A program made the translations under genes and the position numbers. A model generated the notes under the pieces. It made no database searches, had not been told where the DNA came from, and worked only from the letters and a program-made list of their open reading frames with translations. Positions 31,364-41,110 of a stretch of DNA of 50,144 nucleotides are shown one piece after another. The first letter of the stretch is position 1, and each line of letters begins with the position of its first letter. The DNA comes from Lachnospiraceae bacterium. GTDB taxonomy: Bacteria; Bacillota; Clostridia; Lachnospirales; Lachnospiraceae. The DNA lies in NCBI GenBank assembly GCA_017467805.1, contig JAFUKJ010000082.1:1-50144 (forward strand), written 5' to 3'.

Positions 31364-32197
31364 ATGAAAGAAAAAGTAAAAAGTATTTTTTGTGGATTGG
31401 GCTATATGGCTCTATTATTAGGAATTAATTTGGCAGTATCTTTGGTATTTCAATTTATTATTTCATTTGCAATGGGCTTCCAGATGGCTGCTGCAGGCAT
31501 CACAATGGTAGGGGAAGAGTTTTTAGAAAAATACACGGACTTTGTAATGCAGTATCAATTGCATGCCACTATCGCATATCAGATATTCGCATTATTTATC
31601 ATCTGGCTTATCAGTAAATGCAGAAGACATAAGCTTTCCACAGACGCAAACCTTACTAAGTTTCGCCCGACATCTGCTCCATTTATCGTAATACTTGGAA
31701 TTGCCCTGAGCTTCTTAATCTCGATTGTTATGTCAGCTGTAGTACCAGAAGCTATGCTTGAGGACTACATGGAGGCATCAGCAGGTATTGCAAATGCACC
31801 TATGCTGGTACAGTTTATCAGTGCAGTTATCCTTGCTCCAATTGTAGAAGAAATCTTCTTTAGAGGCTATGTGCTTCCAAGATTCCGTAAGGCAATGCCG
31901 CTTCCGCTTGCAATCTTTTTCAGCTCTCTTGCCTTTGGATTGATTCATGGTCAGATTGTATGGATTACTTACGCTACTATCCTTGGCATTATCATGACGC
32001 TGATTGCACTTCGCGAGAACTCAGTATGGGCATCCATCCTGATGCATGTTGCTTTTAACTCTGTAAGCTTATTCTCAGAGTATTTACCTGAGAGCGATAT
32101 CTTCTACCTTGTTATCTTTGTGATTTCATTAGTAGCTTGTATCGGATGCTTCTGGTTATTATTTAAAAATAAGAAAGCAAACACAGTAGTCGCATAA
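31364..32197 (+). CDS. CPBP family intramembrane metalloprotease
   Basis: A 277-residue protein with about eight membrane segments and the three Abi/CPBP motifs: EEIFFRGYVLPRFR (EExxxR), FGLIHG (His) and HVAFNS (HxxxN). Known relatives include Rce1-type CAAX proteases and bacteriocin-immunity or peptide-maturation proteins. Its place between two ABC modules suggests it processes or degrades the peptide those transporters handle; that is inference. GAGAGGAAA precedes the ATG. Confidence 0.9.
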   Translation: MKEKVKSIFCGLGYMALLLGINLAVSLVFQFIISFAMGFQMAAAGITMVGEEFLEKYTDFVMQYQLHATIAYQIFALFIIWLISKCRRHKLSTDANLTKFRPTSAPFIVILGIALSFLISIVMSAVVPEAMLEDYMEASAGIANAPMLVQFISAVILAPIVEEIFFRGYVLPRFRKAMPLPLAIFFSSLAFGLIHGQIVWITYATILGIIMTLIALRENSVWASILMHVAFNSVSLFSEYLPESDIFYLVIFVISLVACIGCFWLLFKNKKANTVVA

Positions 32198-32234
32198 ACG
32201 ACATTTATTATAAAAATTGAAGGAGAGAACGAAA

Positions 32235-33203
32235 ATGAGTTTAGTAGTAAAAAATTTATCTAAGAAATACGGCGAAAAGACCGTACTTGAGAACTTAAGC
32301 TTTACAATGGAGAAGCCTGGCGTATACGCACTTCTTGGTACAAATGGTGCAGGTAAGACCACATCAATCAGAATGATGCTTGGTATGCTTTCAAAGAACA
32401 GCGGAGAGGTATTGTGGAATGACAAGCCTCTTGATACCGCTACCTGCAACGTGGGTTACCTTGCTGAGGAGCGTGGATTATACCCTAAATATACATTAAT
32501 GGACCAGTTAATCTACTTTGCAGGCTTAAGAGGTGTTTCTAAGTCTGAAGCAAAGAAAAGAATTAAATACTGGGCAAAGCGTCTCGAGGTAGAAGAATAT
32601 CTCTATCCGAACGCTTCCACAGAAGAAACGAAAGGCAAAAAAGGACGCAAAAAGCCTGAGAAGCCAAAGACAGCCGACCAGCTTTCAAAGGGTAATCAGC
32701 AGAAATTCCAGTTTATGACTGCACTTATCTCAGATCCCGAGCTTCTCATCCTTGATGAGCCGTTATCAGGTCTTGACCCTGTAAATACAGACCTCTTTAA
32801 AAATATTATTCGCGAAGAAATCGCAAAGGGTAAGTACTTAATTATGTCCAGCCATCAGATGGCTACTGTTGAGGAGTTCTGTACAGAGATTACTATCCTT
32901 GACCACTCTAAGGTAGTATTGCAGGGTAACTTAAATGAAATCAAGAAGAGCTATGGACGTGTAAATCTCGCACTCAAGGTTGAACAGGATATTACTTCTT
33001 ATATCAATGCTGTTGGTGCAGAAATTGTTACCGAGAAGGAATATGAATATCAGATTAAGGTTACAGGTGAGGAGCAGGCAAATAAGCTCTTAGGCTCATT
33101 AATTCAGAACAATATCAGTATTATTACTTTCGACCTTCGTGAGCCGTCACTTCACGAAATCTTCGTTGAAAAGGTAGGTGGAGATGCCCATGAAACAGTA
33201 TAA
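32235..33203 (+). CDS. ABC transporter ATP-binding protein (NatA-like)
   Basis: A 322-residue ATPase: Walker A GTNGAGKTT, signature LSKGNQQK, Walker B LILDEPLSGLD, switch His in MSSHQMATVEEF, then the ~80-residue C-terminal domain typical of NatA. An unusual Lys-rich, charged insertion (about 20 residues, ETKGKKGRKKPEKPK) sits just before the signature motif. The ATG at 32235 follows GGAGAG; the upstream TTG is not needed. It overlaps the start of the next gene by 14 bases. Confidence 0.9.
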   Translation: MSLVVKNLSKKYGEKTVLENLSFTMEKPGVYALLGTNGAGKTTSIRMMLGMLSKNSGEVLWNDKPLDTATCNVGYLAEERGLYPKYTLMDQLIYFAGLRGVSKSEAKKRIKYWAKRLEVEEYLYPNASTEETKGKKGRKKPEKPKTADQLSKGNQQKFQFMTALISDPELLILDEPLSGLDPVNTDLFKNIIREEIAKGKYLIMSSHQMATVEEFCTEITILDHSKVVLQGNLNEIKKSYGRVNLALKVEQDITSYINAVGAEIVTEKEYEYQIKVTGEEQANKLLGSLIQNNISIITFDLREPSLHEIFVEKVGGDAHETV

Positions 33204-34521
33204 GAACAAATTACAGGGAACTGGAAGCGTCTTCCGTTTTACCTTACAGCAGTTTTTTAAGAATAAAGCAAATATGATATCGTTACTTATCGTATTACTG
33301 GTTTCCACACTGGTAACACCGATTACCACACTGCTTAGCGGTGCCGAAAGCAAGGAAGTAGAAATAGCTAATATCAGCAGAGTATTTGTGGCAAACAGCA
33401 CACCTTACACTATTACAGATGAAGACTTTACAGAAGCAGTTAGTGAAAACAGCTACTGGGCAAACACAACCTTCTGTGAGTTATCTGATGTTTTACCGAA
33501 TCCTGGTGTTTACTCGCTTGCAGAGGATGAGGTTGAAGTACGCTTCATGGCTTCCGAAGACCAGACAGGCTACACAATCAACATTACCACCTGTGATGCT
33601 GAAACAGTCAGTGAGGACTCCTTAGAGGCCTTAGAAGCACTTTCAACAGAGCTTTTTGAGATTGCCAGATATAAGAGTCTCAATGTCAGTGACGAGCAGC
33701 TTGCTATCCTTATGGCATCCTGGAGATATGATACCGACAGTATCGACGGTTATCTGGAGGACGATAACAAATGGGGTACACAGTATATGCTGCAGTATGC
33801 ATATTCCTTTGTTTTAATGATGGTATGTACCCTTTCTGTTTCCTACATTGTACGAAGCGTAATTGAAGAAAAAGCATCTAAGCTTGTGGAAACCTTAATG
33901 GTCAGCATTCAGCCTCTTGCATTGATTGTTGGTAAGGTACTGGCATCTATGGCATATGTACTTATCTTCATGGGCGCAATGCTGGGCGGATATGTACTTT
34001 CCTTCTATATAACAGGCATCTTCCTTGAGGTAGGCTCACTTGGTGATACACTCGGCAATATGGGAATATCTCTGGATTTAATGAACTTTACACCAATTTC
34101 CATTATTGCATTTGTAGTTTCCTTATTATTAGGCTACTTAACCTTCTCGTTAATTGCAGGACTGTCAGCCTCAGGCTGCTCTAATATGGAGGAATCAGAA
34201 GGTGCAACCCTTGGTGCTACTTTCCTTATTATTTTTGGATACATCATTGCATGCGCAGCTGGCGCAACCTCAGCACCTGTTGCTGTATATATCAGCAGCC
34301 TTGTGCCATTTGTTTCCATCTTCTGCGCTCCTGTGCATTACCTGATGGGAAATATCGGTCTTGGTGCTTTAATCCTTGCATGGGTATTGCAGATAGTTGT
34401 TGTGATTGCTCTTGCAGTTCTGTGCGGAAAGATTTATCGTTCACTGATTATGCATAGAGGAACCCGCATCACTTGGAAGCAGATGCTTGTTATGTTCCGT
34501 CAGAATACAACAGCAAATTAA
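33190..34521 (+). CDS. ABC-2 type permease (NatB-like), first copy
   Basis: A 443-residue membrane protein. One N-terminal membrane segment (residues ~28-48), a ~170-residue extracellular domain, then five or six segments from residue ~205. VIEEKASKLVETLMVSIQPLALIVGKVLA is the cytoplasmic motif typical of NatB/YhaP permeases. The ATG at 33190 is 6 bases after GGTGGAG, and the frame overlaps the ATPase. Together with the next gene it forms a probable heterodimeric exporter of Na+ or a peptide. Confidence 0.88.
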   Translation: MKQYKNKLQGTGSVFRFTLQQFFKNKANMISLLIVLLVSTLVTPITTLLSGAESKEVEIANISRVFVANSTPYTITDEDFTEAVSENSYWANTTFCELSDVLPNPGVYSLAEDEVEVRFMASEDQTGYTINITTCDAETVSEDSLEALEALSTELFEIARYKSLNVSDEQLAILMASWRYDTDSIDGYLEDDNKWGTQYMLQYAYSFVLMMVCTLSVSYIVRSVIEEKASKLVETLMVSIQPLALIVGKVLASMAYVLIFMGAMLGGYVLSFYITGIFLEVGSLGDTLGNMGISLDLMNFTPISIIAFVVSLLLGYLTFSLIAGLSASGCSNMEESEGATLGATFLIIFGYIIACAAGATSAPVAVYISSLVPFVSIFCAPVHYLMGNIGLGALILAWVLQIVVVIALAVLCGKIYRSLIMHRGTRITWKQMLVMFRQNTTAN

Positions 34522-34542
34522 TAAATAGAGAGGAATCAAATT

Positions 34543-35892
34543 ATGAATAGACATGAATTCAAAGGCTTAGGCAAGATTTTCTCTTTCACACTTGCCCAGC
34601 AGCTTAGAGCCAAAGGCTATAAGACAACAAGCTTAATCTTTGCTATCTTATGCTTTCTTCTTCCAGCTTGCATCATTCCAATCTGTGAAAACAGCAATGC
34701 CAAAGAGAATGCATCTGGTGCAACCACTACGATTGAAACTGTATATGTGGTAGACAATACCTCCACTGACGCAATTGACTTTAATATATTGAATCAGTTA
34801 GGAAACGAAACCTTTTCTGATATTTCCTATATTACCAGTGCTTCTGTCGAAGAAGCATCCGAGCAGGCTGGTGATTCAGCTAAGTCATTAATTCTTGCTT
34901 TAGACCAGAAGGATACCAGCTACATGGCTACTCTCCTTTCAACGGAAGCTACCGACTTGGAAGGCTTTGAAAAGGATATTTTCTTAGACTTTATTCGTAA
35001 TAATATGTCAACCATTATGATTTATAAGAGTGGAATTCCTTATGAGTCACTTATTGAAATGACTCTGCCCGTATCCACAGCTATTTATCAAGGAGGAGAA
35101 GCCCCAGAGGCAGAGAACCCATTAGATAGTTTGAAGGAATCCCTTAGCTTTGTGCTTCCAATGCTGAATCTCATGATTTTATACTTCATGATACTCTTCT
35201 ATGGACAGAATATTGCTAACGTTGTCATTATGGAGAAAACCTCCAAGCTTATGGATACCTTCCTTGTATGTGTAAAGCCTGGTGCCATGATATTCGGTAA
35301 GGTATTTGCCAGCATTTGTGCCTGCGTATTACAGCTTTTTGTATGGATTCTTTCCTTAGTACTTGGCTTTGGTGCAGGTATTGCAATTGCCAAGCAAATG
35401 CTTCCTGGCACAACTCTTTCCACAGTAGCGATTATGGATGAACTTAGCGGTTTTTCAGGAATCTTCTCCTTACAGGGCATTGTATTCGCTATCCTGATGC
35501 TTATTCTTGCTTTTGCTTTATACTGTGCAATTGCTGCTGTAGGCGGTGCATTAGCTGGAAAGCCTGAAGATTTAGGTTCTGCAAATACCTTATTTGCTCT
35601 GATTCTGATAGCCAGCTTCTTCGCATTACTGTATGGCGATGTTATGGGTAGCAGCTTAGCTGTTGGCCTTGTATGGTATGACTTTATCCCATTTACAGCA
35701 TCGCTGATTACACCGAGTAAGATTCTTTTAGGCTACTTAACAGTCCCTGAGATTCTTATCAGCTTATGCACAATGCTCCTTGGTATCTTCTTCTTCCTGT
35801 ATCTTGCAGGCAGACTTTACAAGCTGATGTCTCTTTACAAAGGAGATTTTCCTAAGCTTAATCAGGTAATCAAGATGTTAACAACAAAATAA
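34543..35892 (+). CDS. ABC-2 type permease (NatB-like), second copy
   Basis: A 449-residue paralogue of the preceding gene with the same plan: N-terminal anchor (TSLIFAILCFLLPACIIPI), ~170-residue outer domain, then MEKTSKLMDTFLVCVKPGAMIFGKVFA and five or six membrane segments. AGAGGAA precedes the ATG. Last gene of the operon, followed by a strong terminator. Confidence 0.88.
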   Translation: MNRHEFKGLGKIFSFTLAQQLRAKGYKTTSLIFAILCFLLPACIIPICENSNAKENASGATTTIETVYVVDNTSTDAIDFNILNQLGNETFSDISYITSASVEEASEQAGDSAKSLILALDQKDTSYMATLLSTEATDLEGFEKDIFLDFIRNNMSTIMIYKSGIPYESLIEMTLPVSTAIYQGGEAPEAENPLDSLKESLSFVLPMLNLMILYFMILFYGQNIANVVIMEKTSKLMDTFLVCVKPGAMIFGKVFASICACVLQLFVWILSLVLGFGAGIAIAKQMLPGTTLSTVAIMDELSGFSGIFSLQGIVFAILMLILAFALYCAIAAVGGALAGKPEDLGSANTLFALILIASFFALLYGDVMGSSLAVGLVWYDFIPFTASLITPSKILLGYLTVPEILISLCTMLLGIFFFLYLAGRLYKLMSLYKGDFPKLNQVIKMLTTK

Positions 35893-35904
35893 ACGTACTG
35901 CAAT

Positions 35905-35938
35905 GAGGGCAAACCTTTTAGAATGGTTTGCTCTTTTT
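35905..35938 (+). terminator. Intrinsic terminator of the GntR-ABC operon
   Basis: The hairpin GAG(GG)CAAACC / GGTTTGCTC with a short loop is followed by TTTTTG and a second T-run. Confidence 0.85.
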
Positions 35939-35956
35939 GTATTTTTTAGTCAATGG

Positions 35957-35985
35957 TTGACGTAATTTGGAAAATAATATATTAT
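35957..35985 (+). promoter_or_regulatory. Sigma-A promoter of the small membrane protein gene
   Basis: TTGACG (35957-35962), a 17-base spacer and TATTAT (35980-35985), 38 bases before the ATG at 36024. Confidence 0.7.
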
Positions 35986-36023
35986 GTTTATATAAATTTT
36001 ATAATTCAAGGGGGATTTTTATC

Positions 36024-36482
36024 ATGGAATTATTTGCAGTTGCTGTTACTGGAATTGTAGCAGTCATCACTATTATTTTTGGTATTATTATGTACATTCT
36101 GACAGCGCTCAGCCATATGAAGGCGCTTAAGATGATGGGCTATCATACACCGTGGCATGCGTGGATTCCTATCTTACGTTACATGGCATATGCAGATTCA
36201 GTCTGCCGCGAAAACGGTGTTACAATCTTAGGTCAGCAGATTCCAACCAATGTCTTCAAGTTCTGGTGGGTTCTTATCGTTATCGCTGACGTTGTAGCTC
36301 TTAAGTTTTCAACATTAGGTTCTATTCTCAACCTTGTTGTTATGGTTATTTGTCTGGGTACCATCTATATTAAGATGTACGCAAGACTTGAAGGTAAGGA
36401 AGAGTCAGAGGTACAGGTTATCGGTTATTTATCAGGCTGGCTTCCTATCATTGCTGTTGTGAAGTTTTTCTTATACAAATAG
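36024..36482 (+). CDS. Small four-helix membrane protein, uncharacterised
   Basis: A 152-residue protein with four hydrophobic segments (about residues 5-28, 78-95, 97-113 and 130-150). The loop after the first helix contains GYHTPWHAWIPILRYMAYAD, a pattern seen in small uncharacterised membrane proteins (DUF5684-like; I am not certain of the family). AAGGGGGA lies 8 bases before the ATG at 36024; the open frame upstream overlaps the promoter. It has its own promoter and terminator, and its function is unknown. Confidence 0.7.
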   Translation: MELFAVAVTGIVAVITIIFGIIMYILTALSHMKALKMMGYHTPWHAWIPILRYMAYADSVCRENGVTILGQQIPTNVFKFWWVLIVIADVVALKFSTLGSILNLVVMVICLGTIYIKMYARLEGKEESEVQVIGYLSGWLPIIAVVKFFLYK

Positions 36483-36510
36483 AATAATTAGTGACATAGT
36501 CACATCTACA

Positions 36511-36538
36511 AAAGGGATTGCCTTTCGGCAATCCCTTT
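36511..36538. terminator. Bidirectional terminator shared by convergent genes
   Basis: A perfect 12-base-pair hairpin AAAGGGATTGCC-TTTC-GGCAATCCCTTT. The stop codon of the minus-strand EAL gene begins in its last base. Confidence 0.85.
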
Positions 36539-38754
36539 TAGCTTGCTAGCAAATCTCCATAATTCACTTCTGGTAATGGCTTTGAGAAATAATATCCCTG
36601 TATCGTATTACACTTCATCTTCTGCAGGAATCTGAACTGTTCCTTAGTCTCCACACCCTCTGCTGTAATATAAAGCCCAAGACTTCTTGCTAAAGCTATA
36701 ATAAAGTACAAGAGCTTCTCACCTCGGTCATCACCGATATGGTCGATTAATCCCTTGTCCAGCTTCAATTCATCAAACTGTGCCATATTCAGTGTAGCAA
36801 GAGAAGAATATCCATTTCCAAAATCATCCAGCAAAAGCTTAAAGCCTGCTACTCTAAAGCACTGTATCAGCGACTGAATCTGCTCATTATCCTCCATCGC
36901 ACTTTCTGTAATCTCCAATTGGATATACCGAATATCTAACTGATACTTATTCAAAATGTTCATATAACGTTCTACGATATCCAGATAATAAAGGCTTGCT
37001 CTTGAAATATTTACAGACACAGGTACTATCTTCATACCTTCATCCTGCCAGCGCTTCTGCTGCTTACATACCTCTTCAAACACATACTCATCCAATATGG
37101 ATATCATACCATTTTTCTCGAATAGAGGAATGAAATCTCCAGGTGAAACCACAGTTCCATCTGCCTTACGCCAACGTACCAAAGCCTCCGCTCCATCCAT
37201 TGACTGCGCATTTGCCCCATATTTCGGCTGATACCAAATTTCAAATTCATGATTCTGAATACCTGTTTCAAAGGCATCCTCTATCTGCTTATTCTTCTGC
37301 AAATCCTCATAGTCCTTGGCATTGTAAAAGCGATAAAGCTTATCACTACGCTGCTTTGCAAACTGATTGGCACGCTTCGCATGACCAATCGCTTCCTCTA
37401 CAGTCTCCTGATGAGAGGTTGGATAAATACCAAAATATGCTGCAATCCTTGGCACATTAAGCTCTTCTGAAATAGTCTTCATACCGTTCTCAATATCCTC
37501 AACCCGCAATAACAGGCTCGCATCATTGGTCTCTTTTAAGAATAATACAAAATCAGCACCATTTACTCTTGCCACCAGCTCCTTCTCATTCAATAACTGT
37601 GAAAGCTTTTCAGAAATCTCACATATGACCTGATCTCCCTTAGTTACTCCACAGGTATTATTGACAATCTTAAAATCCTTAATGTCCATATATACCACAT
37701 AGCCTGGACAATCTCTTAAACGATGCATTTTCACCTTAAATGCTTCCACATTATCTCTCTGGGTCAATGCATCAACATATGCCAATCTCTTTAACTGCTT
37801 CTTACTGTTTCTATATACAATAATATACAAGCTTCCTGCCACCACGGTCACTGCCAGAAGAATCATTGCCAGCATATCTGCATGATGCATAACCGAATCT
37901 AATCTGGACGCCAATACCAGCTCAGGAACCACGGTTATTACATACCACGACTCCGTGCTATTTTGAAATGCTACAGGTGTAAAATAAATATATCTGGCAC
38001 CTGCATAATCCACATATGTGCTTCCACTTAAGCCTAAACGCATATTCTTACGCATCAGCTTTACTGCATCCTGATTCGCCTCTGACGCCTGTGTTAATGC
38101 TGTTAACACATTCTTTTTTCCGTAGCCTGGAGACTGCTTTGCATTTACAATATAATCTCCATTTGAATTGATTAATGCACTATATCCCTGACCATCAAAT
38201 AAATCAGAATCAAATATATTCTGTACATACTCTGTGCTGTATACCGCAAAAAGTACGCCCTGCACATCCTCTTGATTCTCACTATAAATCGGAGTCGTAA
38301 TTACATTAATTTTGTCATCGTTATCTACAATATCTGTTATGGCACTGGTTACCACTACTTCCCCTTTCATACTTCTACGGAAGTTATCATGGGATGCCAG
38401 ATTCATCTGTTCATTATCTGTAGAATAAACCGTTCCATCTGCATATGCTACACCCATACGCTTAAACTGGTGAACCTCTACAAGCGGCATCAATAATTCT
38501 CTGCCTGTTTCCTCATCTGCAATCAAATATTCACCTAATTCTAACGACGTACCAATAAGCAAATCCTGCATTGCTTCAATTTCCCGCTCAATTGTATACG
38601 CATTCTGTTCCGCAACATTCCTAAGCGTCTCCACAAGCTCAGTCTGCAAGTCATTCCTTATACTTTTAGAAAATCGAATTACTACCCCCGTAAGCACCAG
38701 CATGGTTATTATTAATACCAATACCATACCCAAAACATATCTTTTCTTACGCAT
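36538..38754 (-). CDS. Membrane dCache-GGDEF-EAL protein, probable c-di-GMP phosphodiesterase
   Basis: A 738-residue membrane sensor. Two membrane helices (residues ~6-28 and ~283-305) flank an extracellular Cache-type domain (VAYADGTVYSTDNEQMNLASHDNF, ITTPIYSENQ, SALINSNGDYIVN). The GGDEF domain is degenerate: the active loop reads VNGADFVLF, so cyclase activity is unlikely. The EAL domain is intact: GAEALVRWR, VNISRASL, QLEITESAMED, LLDDFGNGYSSL, KLDKGLID, AEGVETKEQ and QGYYFSKPLP. It should therefore hydrolyse c-di-GMP in response to an extracellular ligand, matching a motile lifestyle. Confidence 0.92.
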   Translation of the reverse strand: MRKKRYVLGMVLVLIITMLVLTGVVIRFSKSIRNDLQTELVETLRNVAEQNAYTIEREIEAMQDLLIGTSLELGEYLIADEETGRELLMPLVEVHQFKRMGVAYADGTVYSTDNEQMNLASHDNFRRSMKGEVVVTSAITDIVDNDDKINVITTPIYSENQEDVQGVLFAVYSTEYVQNIFDSDLFDGQGYSALINSNGDYIVNAKQSPGYGKKNVLTALTQASEANQDAVKLMRKNMRLGLSGSTYVDYAGARYIYFTPVAFQNSTESWYVITVVPELVLASRLDSVMHHADMLAMILLAVTVVAGSLYIIVYRNSKKQLKRLAYVDALTQRDNVEAFKVKMHRLRDCPGYVVYMDIKDFKIVNNTCGVTKGDQVICEISEKLSQLLNEKELVARVNGADFVLFLKETNDASLLLRVEDIENGMKTISEELNVPRIAAYFGIYPTSHQETVEEAIGHAKRANQFAKQRSDKLYRFYNAKDYEDLQKNKQIEDAFETGIQNHEFEIWYQPKYGANAQSMDGAEALVRWRKADGTVVSPGDFIPLFEKNGMISILDEYVFEEVCKQQKRWQDEGMKIVPVSVNISRASLYYLDIVERYMNILNKYQLDIRYIQLEITESAMEDNEQIQSLIQCFRVAGFKLLLDDFGNGYSSLATLNMAQFDELKLDKGLIDHIGDDRGEKLLYFIIALARSLGLYITAEGVETKEQFRFLQKMKCNTIQGYYFSKPLPEVNYGDLLAS

Positions 38755-38919
38755 AAAACACCTATCCCATTTTGTACCCTATTACACATTGTTTATATAT
38801 TTTATTTTATCACTTCTCGACTTTTTTTCTACAATTCTTTTGCTTTTTTTGCTTTAGTTTGCATTTTTGGTATTATTTACCAAAATGCATTAACATTAAT
38901 CAACATAAGATTTAAGTGT

Positions 38920-38957
38920 AAAAAAAAGGAGTGTTCACACAATTGTGCAAACACTCC
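38920..38957 (-). terminator. Intrinsic terminator after the interrupted lipoprotein gene
   Basis: Minus-strand arms GGAGTGTT and AACACTCC enclose a loop that is itself partly self-complementary and are followed by eight T. Confidence 0.85.
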
Positions 38958-38974
38958 AATATCTTTATTTAATA

Positions 38975-41065
38975 TTAACCTATAATTGCATCCGCCTTTG
39001 GTGATTCGACTACAATATCGTCATCTGGTGAATCAATCGTTTCCTGCTTCTTTGCAGTAACATCCATTTTAATTTCACCTGGTCCCCACCACCAAAGCTG
39101 AATCTGTATATTGTTATCTGTTTCAAATGGTACATCTACTGTAAATGTAGCAGTTGCTTCATTTGTAGCTGAGCTTTCAAAATTTGTCTGTTTCCAGCTT
39201 GCACCACCTGTACTTGCATCATAGGAATTCACACCAATTCCACCGCCATACCATGTATTACCACTCATATTGACAGTAACATCTACCTTATCTCCTACTG
39301 CCAAATCAGATATGTAATCATTCAAATTAACAATATGGGTTGGCTTTACCTCATCTGCTGCTCCTGTAGAAGCACTGTCAGTTGTGAAAGTAACAGTTGC
39401 ATTCGATTCTGTACTGTCATCTGACGATTCACCGCTCTCTGGCTCCTCCTCGTCAGCCTTTACATCACCTTCATATACTGTCAGATAGAGGTTAAGACTT
39501 CCTTCTCCATCCCACCACCATACCTGTACCTGCGCTTCTGTACTATCATATGGTACATTTATTGTCAAAATGGCACTTGCCGCTCCATCTACCGTCTCAT
39601 AGTATGCTGATGTCCATGCCTCTCCTGGTAACGAATTACATCCGATACAACCATTCGCATATACATCACCTTCTAAGCGAATCTCCATTGTCACTTTATC
39701 TCCAACTTCGATTCCGCCTATATAATCCTGAATCTTGAACTTAAAGTCCTGTTTCTCTGTAAATGTATGTACCAATAAATCCTTTACGCCATCTGGACTT
39801 GCTGTACTGCTTTCTGACTCTTCCTCGGATGGTACTGAGCCTTCGGACTCTCCTCCTGATGGTGTGGACTCTGAAGAACCGCCGCCTGATGGTGTTGACT
39901 CTGTAGGTGTTGACTCATCAGGAATCATAGTACCTGGGATTTCTTCTGTCTCGGTCTGAGTTTCACCTGGTATCTCTGTATCAGCTTCTTCGCCCTTACC
40001 CTTCTCTACAACACTTACACTAATTGACTTAACTGCTAACTTATTACCGTTCATCCACCACACCTGCAGTTCGGCTGTTCCTGCTGAATCTGAAACAGTC
40101 AGACTCCATGTAGTTGTGCCTCCATTACATTCCTTAGTACCAGCCTGCTTCCAGTTACCATTTCTGTCACTCATGCCAATCGTACCGTTGAAATACTCCT
40201 CTGAGTACAGGGTTGCAGTAATTTTAACTGTATCTCCCTCGGCATAATCACTACAGTATGAACTTGGATCAATCTTTATATTGGTTGGTCCACTAATAAC
40301 CTTTACGCCAGAATAATTACCTGATGTGCTGCTGTTATTAGAAGCTTTCTTATCAATACTAACAGATACTGACTTAACGCCTACGGAGCTTCCGCCTACA
40401 TACCAGATACCAAGCTGTGCGCTGTCACCTGTTGCTTCACCGCTAACAGAGAAGGTATGTGTTCCTGCACCCTTTTCATAGTCATTCTGTTTCCATGCAT
40501 AGTTAGAACCTGTTGTCATACCCAAGCTTCCGCTGAAATCACCATCCGACTCTACTGTTACGGATATTGTTACCGTATCACCGATTTCAAATCCCGATGC
40601 GTAGTTCTTCAAATCAATGTTCATCATTCCTGATGAACGGAACACCTGTGAATAAGAGCCTGTTAAGCCAGGTGCCTTCTGTGTATTCTGTGCAGCCTGT
40701 GATGCTGTATCTGTTCCAGTTCCAGTTGCTGCCGCATCTGGAATTGTAGCTGTTGTTGCAACAGCATCGTCTGCTATCTCTGCAATAATAGAATCTGCAT
40801 CACTCTTTGCTCCAATGTGAAGTGAAATAATCTTACCACCATTCCATGCTCCGATTTTGAATGCTGTTACCTGCGATGAAGCAGTAATGCCTAATGACTT
40901 TCTAAGCTCTCCAACTGTCATCGTAGCATATACCATGCCAGTTGGATTCTCCACATCTGCTGAATAAGACAGACCTTCTACCCATATGTTATCTACGGTA
41001 GCTCCCACACCGAGAATTCCCCAGCCGCCATGTGTTTTATCCGTACAGGTATAAACCAAAGTCAA
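38975..41065 (-). CDS. Multidomain carbohydrate-binding-like protein, part after an in-frame stop
   Basis: An open stretch of 696 residues counted from a TTG at 41065, which has no ribosome binding site. It is in the same frame as the lipoprotein fragment ending at 41111, and in-frame sequence between them (SWLLDASDDSVLTLVYTCTD) flows straight into the first domain, so this is best read as the rest of one gene. Contents: a beta domain (GGWGILGVGATVDNIWVEG...), a linker, two similar ~100-residue beta-sandwich repeats, a Ser/Pro/Glu-rich linker, and two more repeats. Each repeat has GD.V.I..., a strand with IG, and ends in an aromatic strand (LQVWWMNG, LGIWYVGG, VQVWWWDG, IQLWWWG), as in carbohydrate-binding modules. 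No catalytic domain is seen. Confidence 0.6.
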   Translation of the reverse strand: MTLVYTCTDKTHGGWGILGVGATVDNIWVEGLSYSADVENPTGMVYATMTVGELRKSLGITASSQVTAFKIGAWNGGKIISLHIGAKSDADSIIAEIADDAVATTATIPDAAATGTGTDTASQAAQNTQKAPGLTGSYSQVFRSSGMMNIDLKNYASGFEIGDTVTISVTVESDGDFSGSLGMTTGSNYAWKQNDYEKGAGTHTFSVSGEATGDSAQLGIWYVGGSSVGVKSVSVSIDKKASNNSSTSGNYSGVKVISGPTNIKIDPSSYCSDYAEGDTVKITATLYSEEYFNGTIGMSDRNGNWKQAGTKECNGGTTTWSLTVSDSAGTAELQVWWMNGNKLAVKSISVSVVEKGKGEEADTEIPGETQTETEEIPGTMIPDESTPTESTPSGGGSSESTPSGGESEGSVPSEEESESSTASPDGVKDLLVHTFTEKQDFKFKIQDYIGGIEVGDKVTMEIRLEGDVYANGCIGCNSLPGEAWTSAYYETVDGAASAILTINVPYDSTEAQVQVWWWDGEGSLNLYLTVYEGDVKADEEEPESGESSDDSTESNATVTFTTDSASTGAADEVKPTHIVNLNDYISDLAVGDKVDVTVNMSGNTWYGGGIGVNSYDASTGGASWKQTNFESSATNEATATFTVDVPFETDNNIQIQLWWWGPGEIKMDVTAKKQETIDSPDDDIVVESPKADAIIG

Positions 41066-41110
41066 AACACTGTCGTCAGATGCATCTAATAACCATGAAA
41101 TATCTGTCGG

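Noticed and set aside
38755-38919. Sigma-D promoter for the GGDEF-EAL gene (ACTAAAGC… on the minus strand)
   Set aside because: No GCCGATAT-like -10 lies 14-16 bases after the TAAA; the region is simply A-rich.
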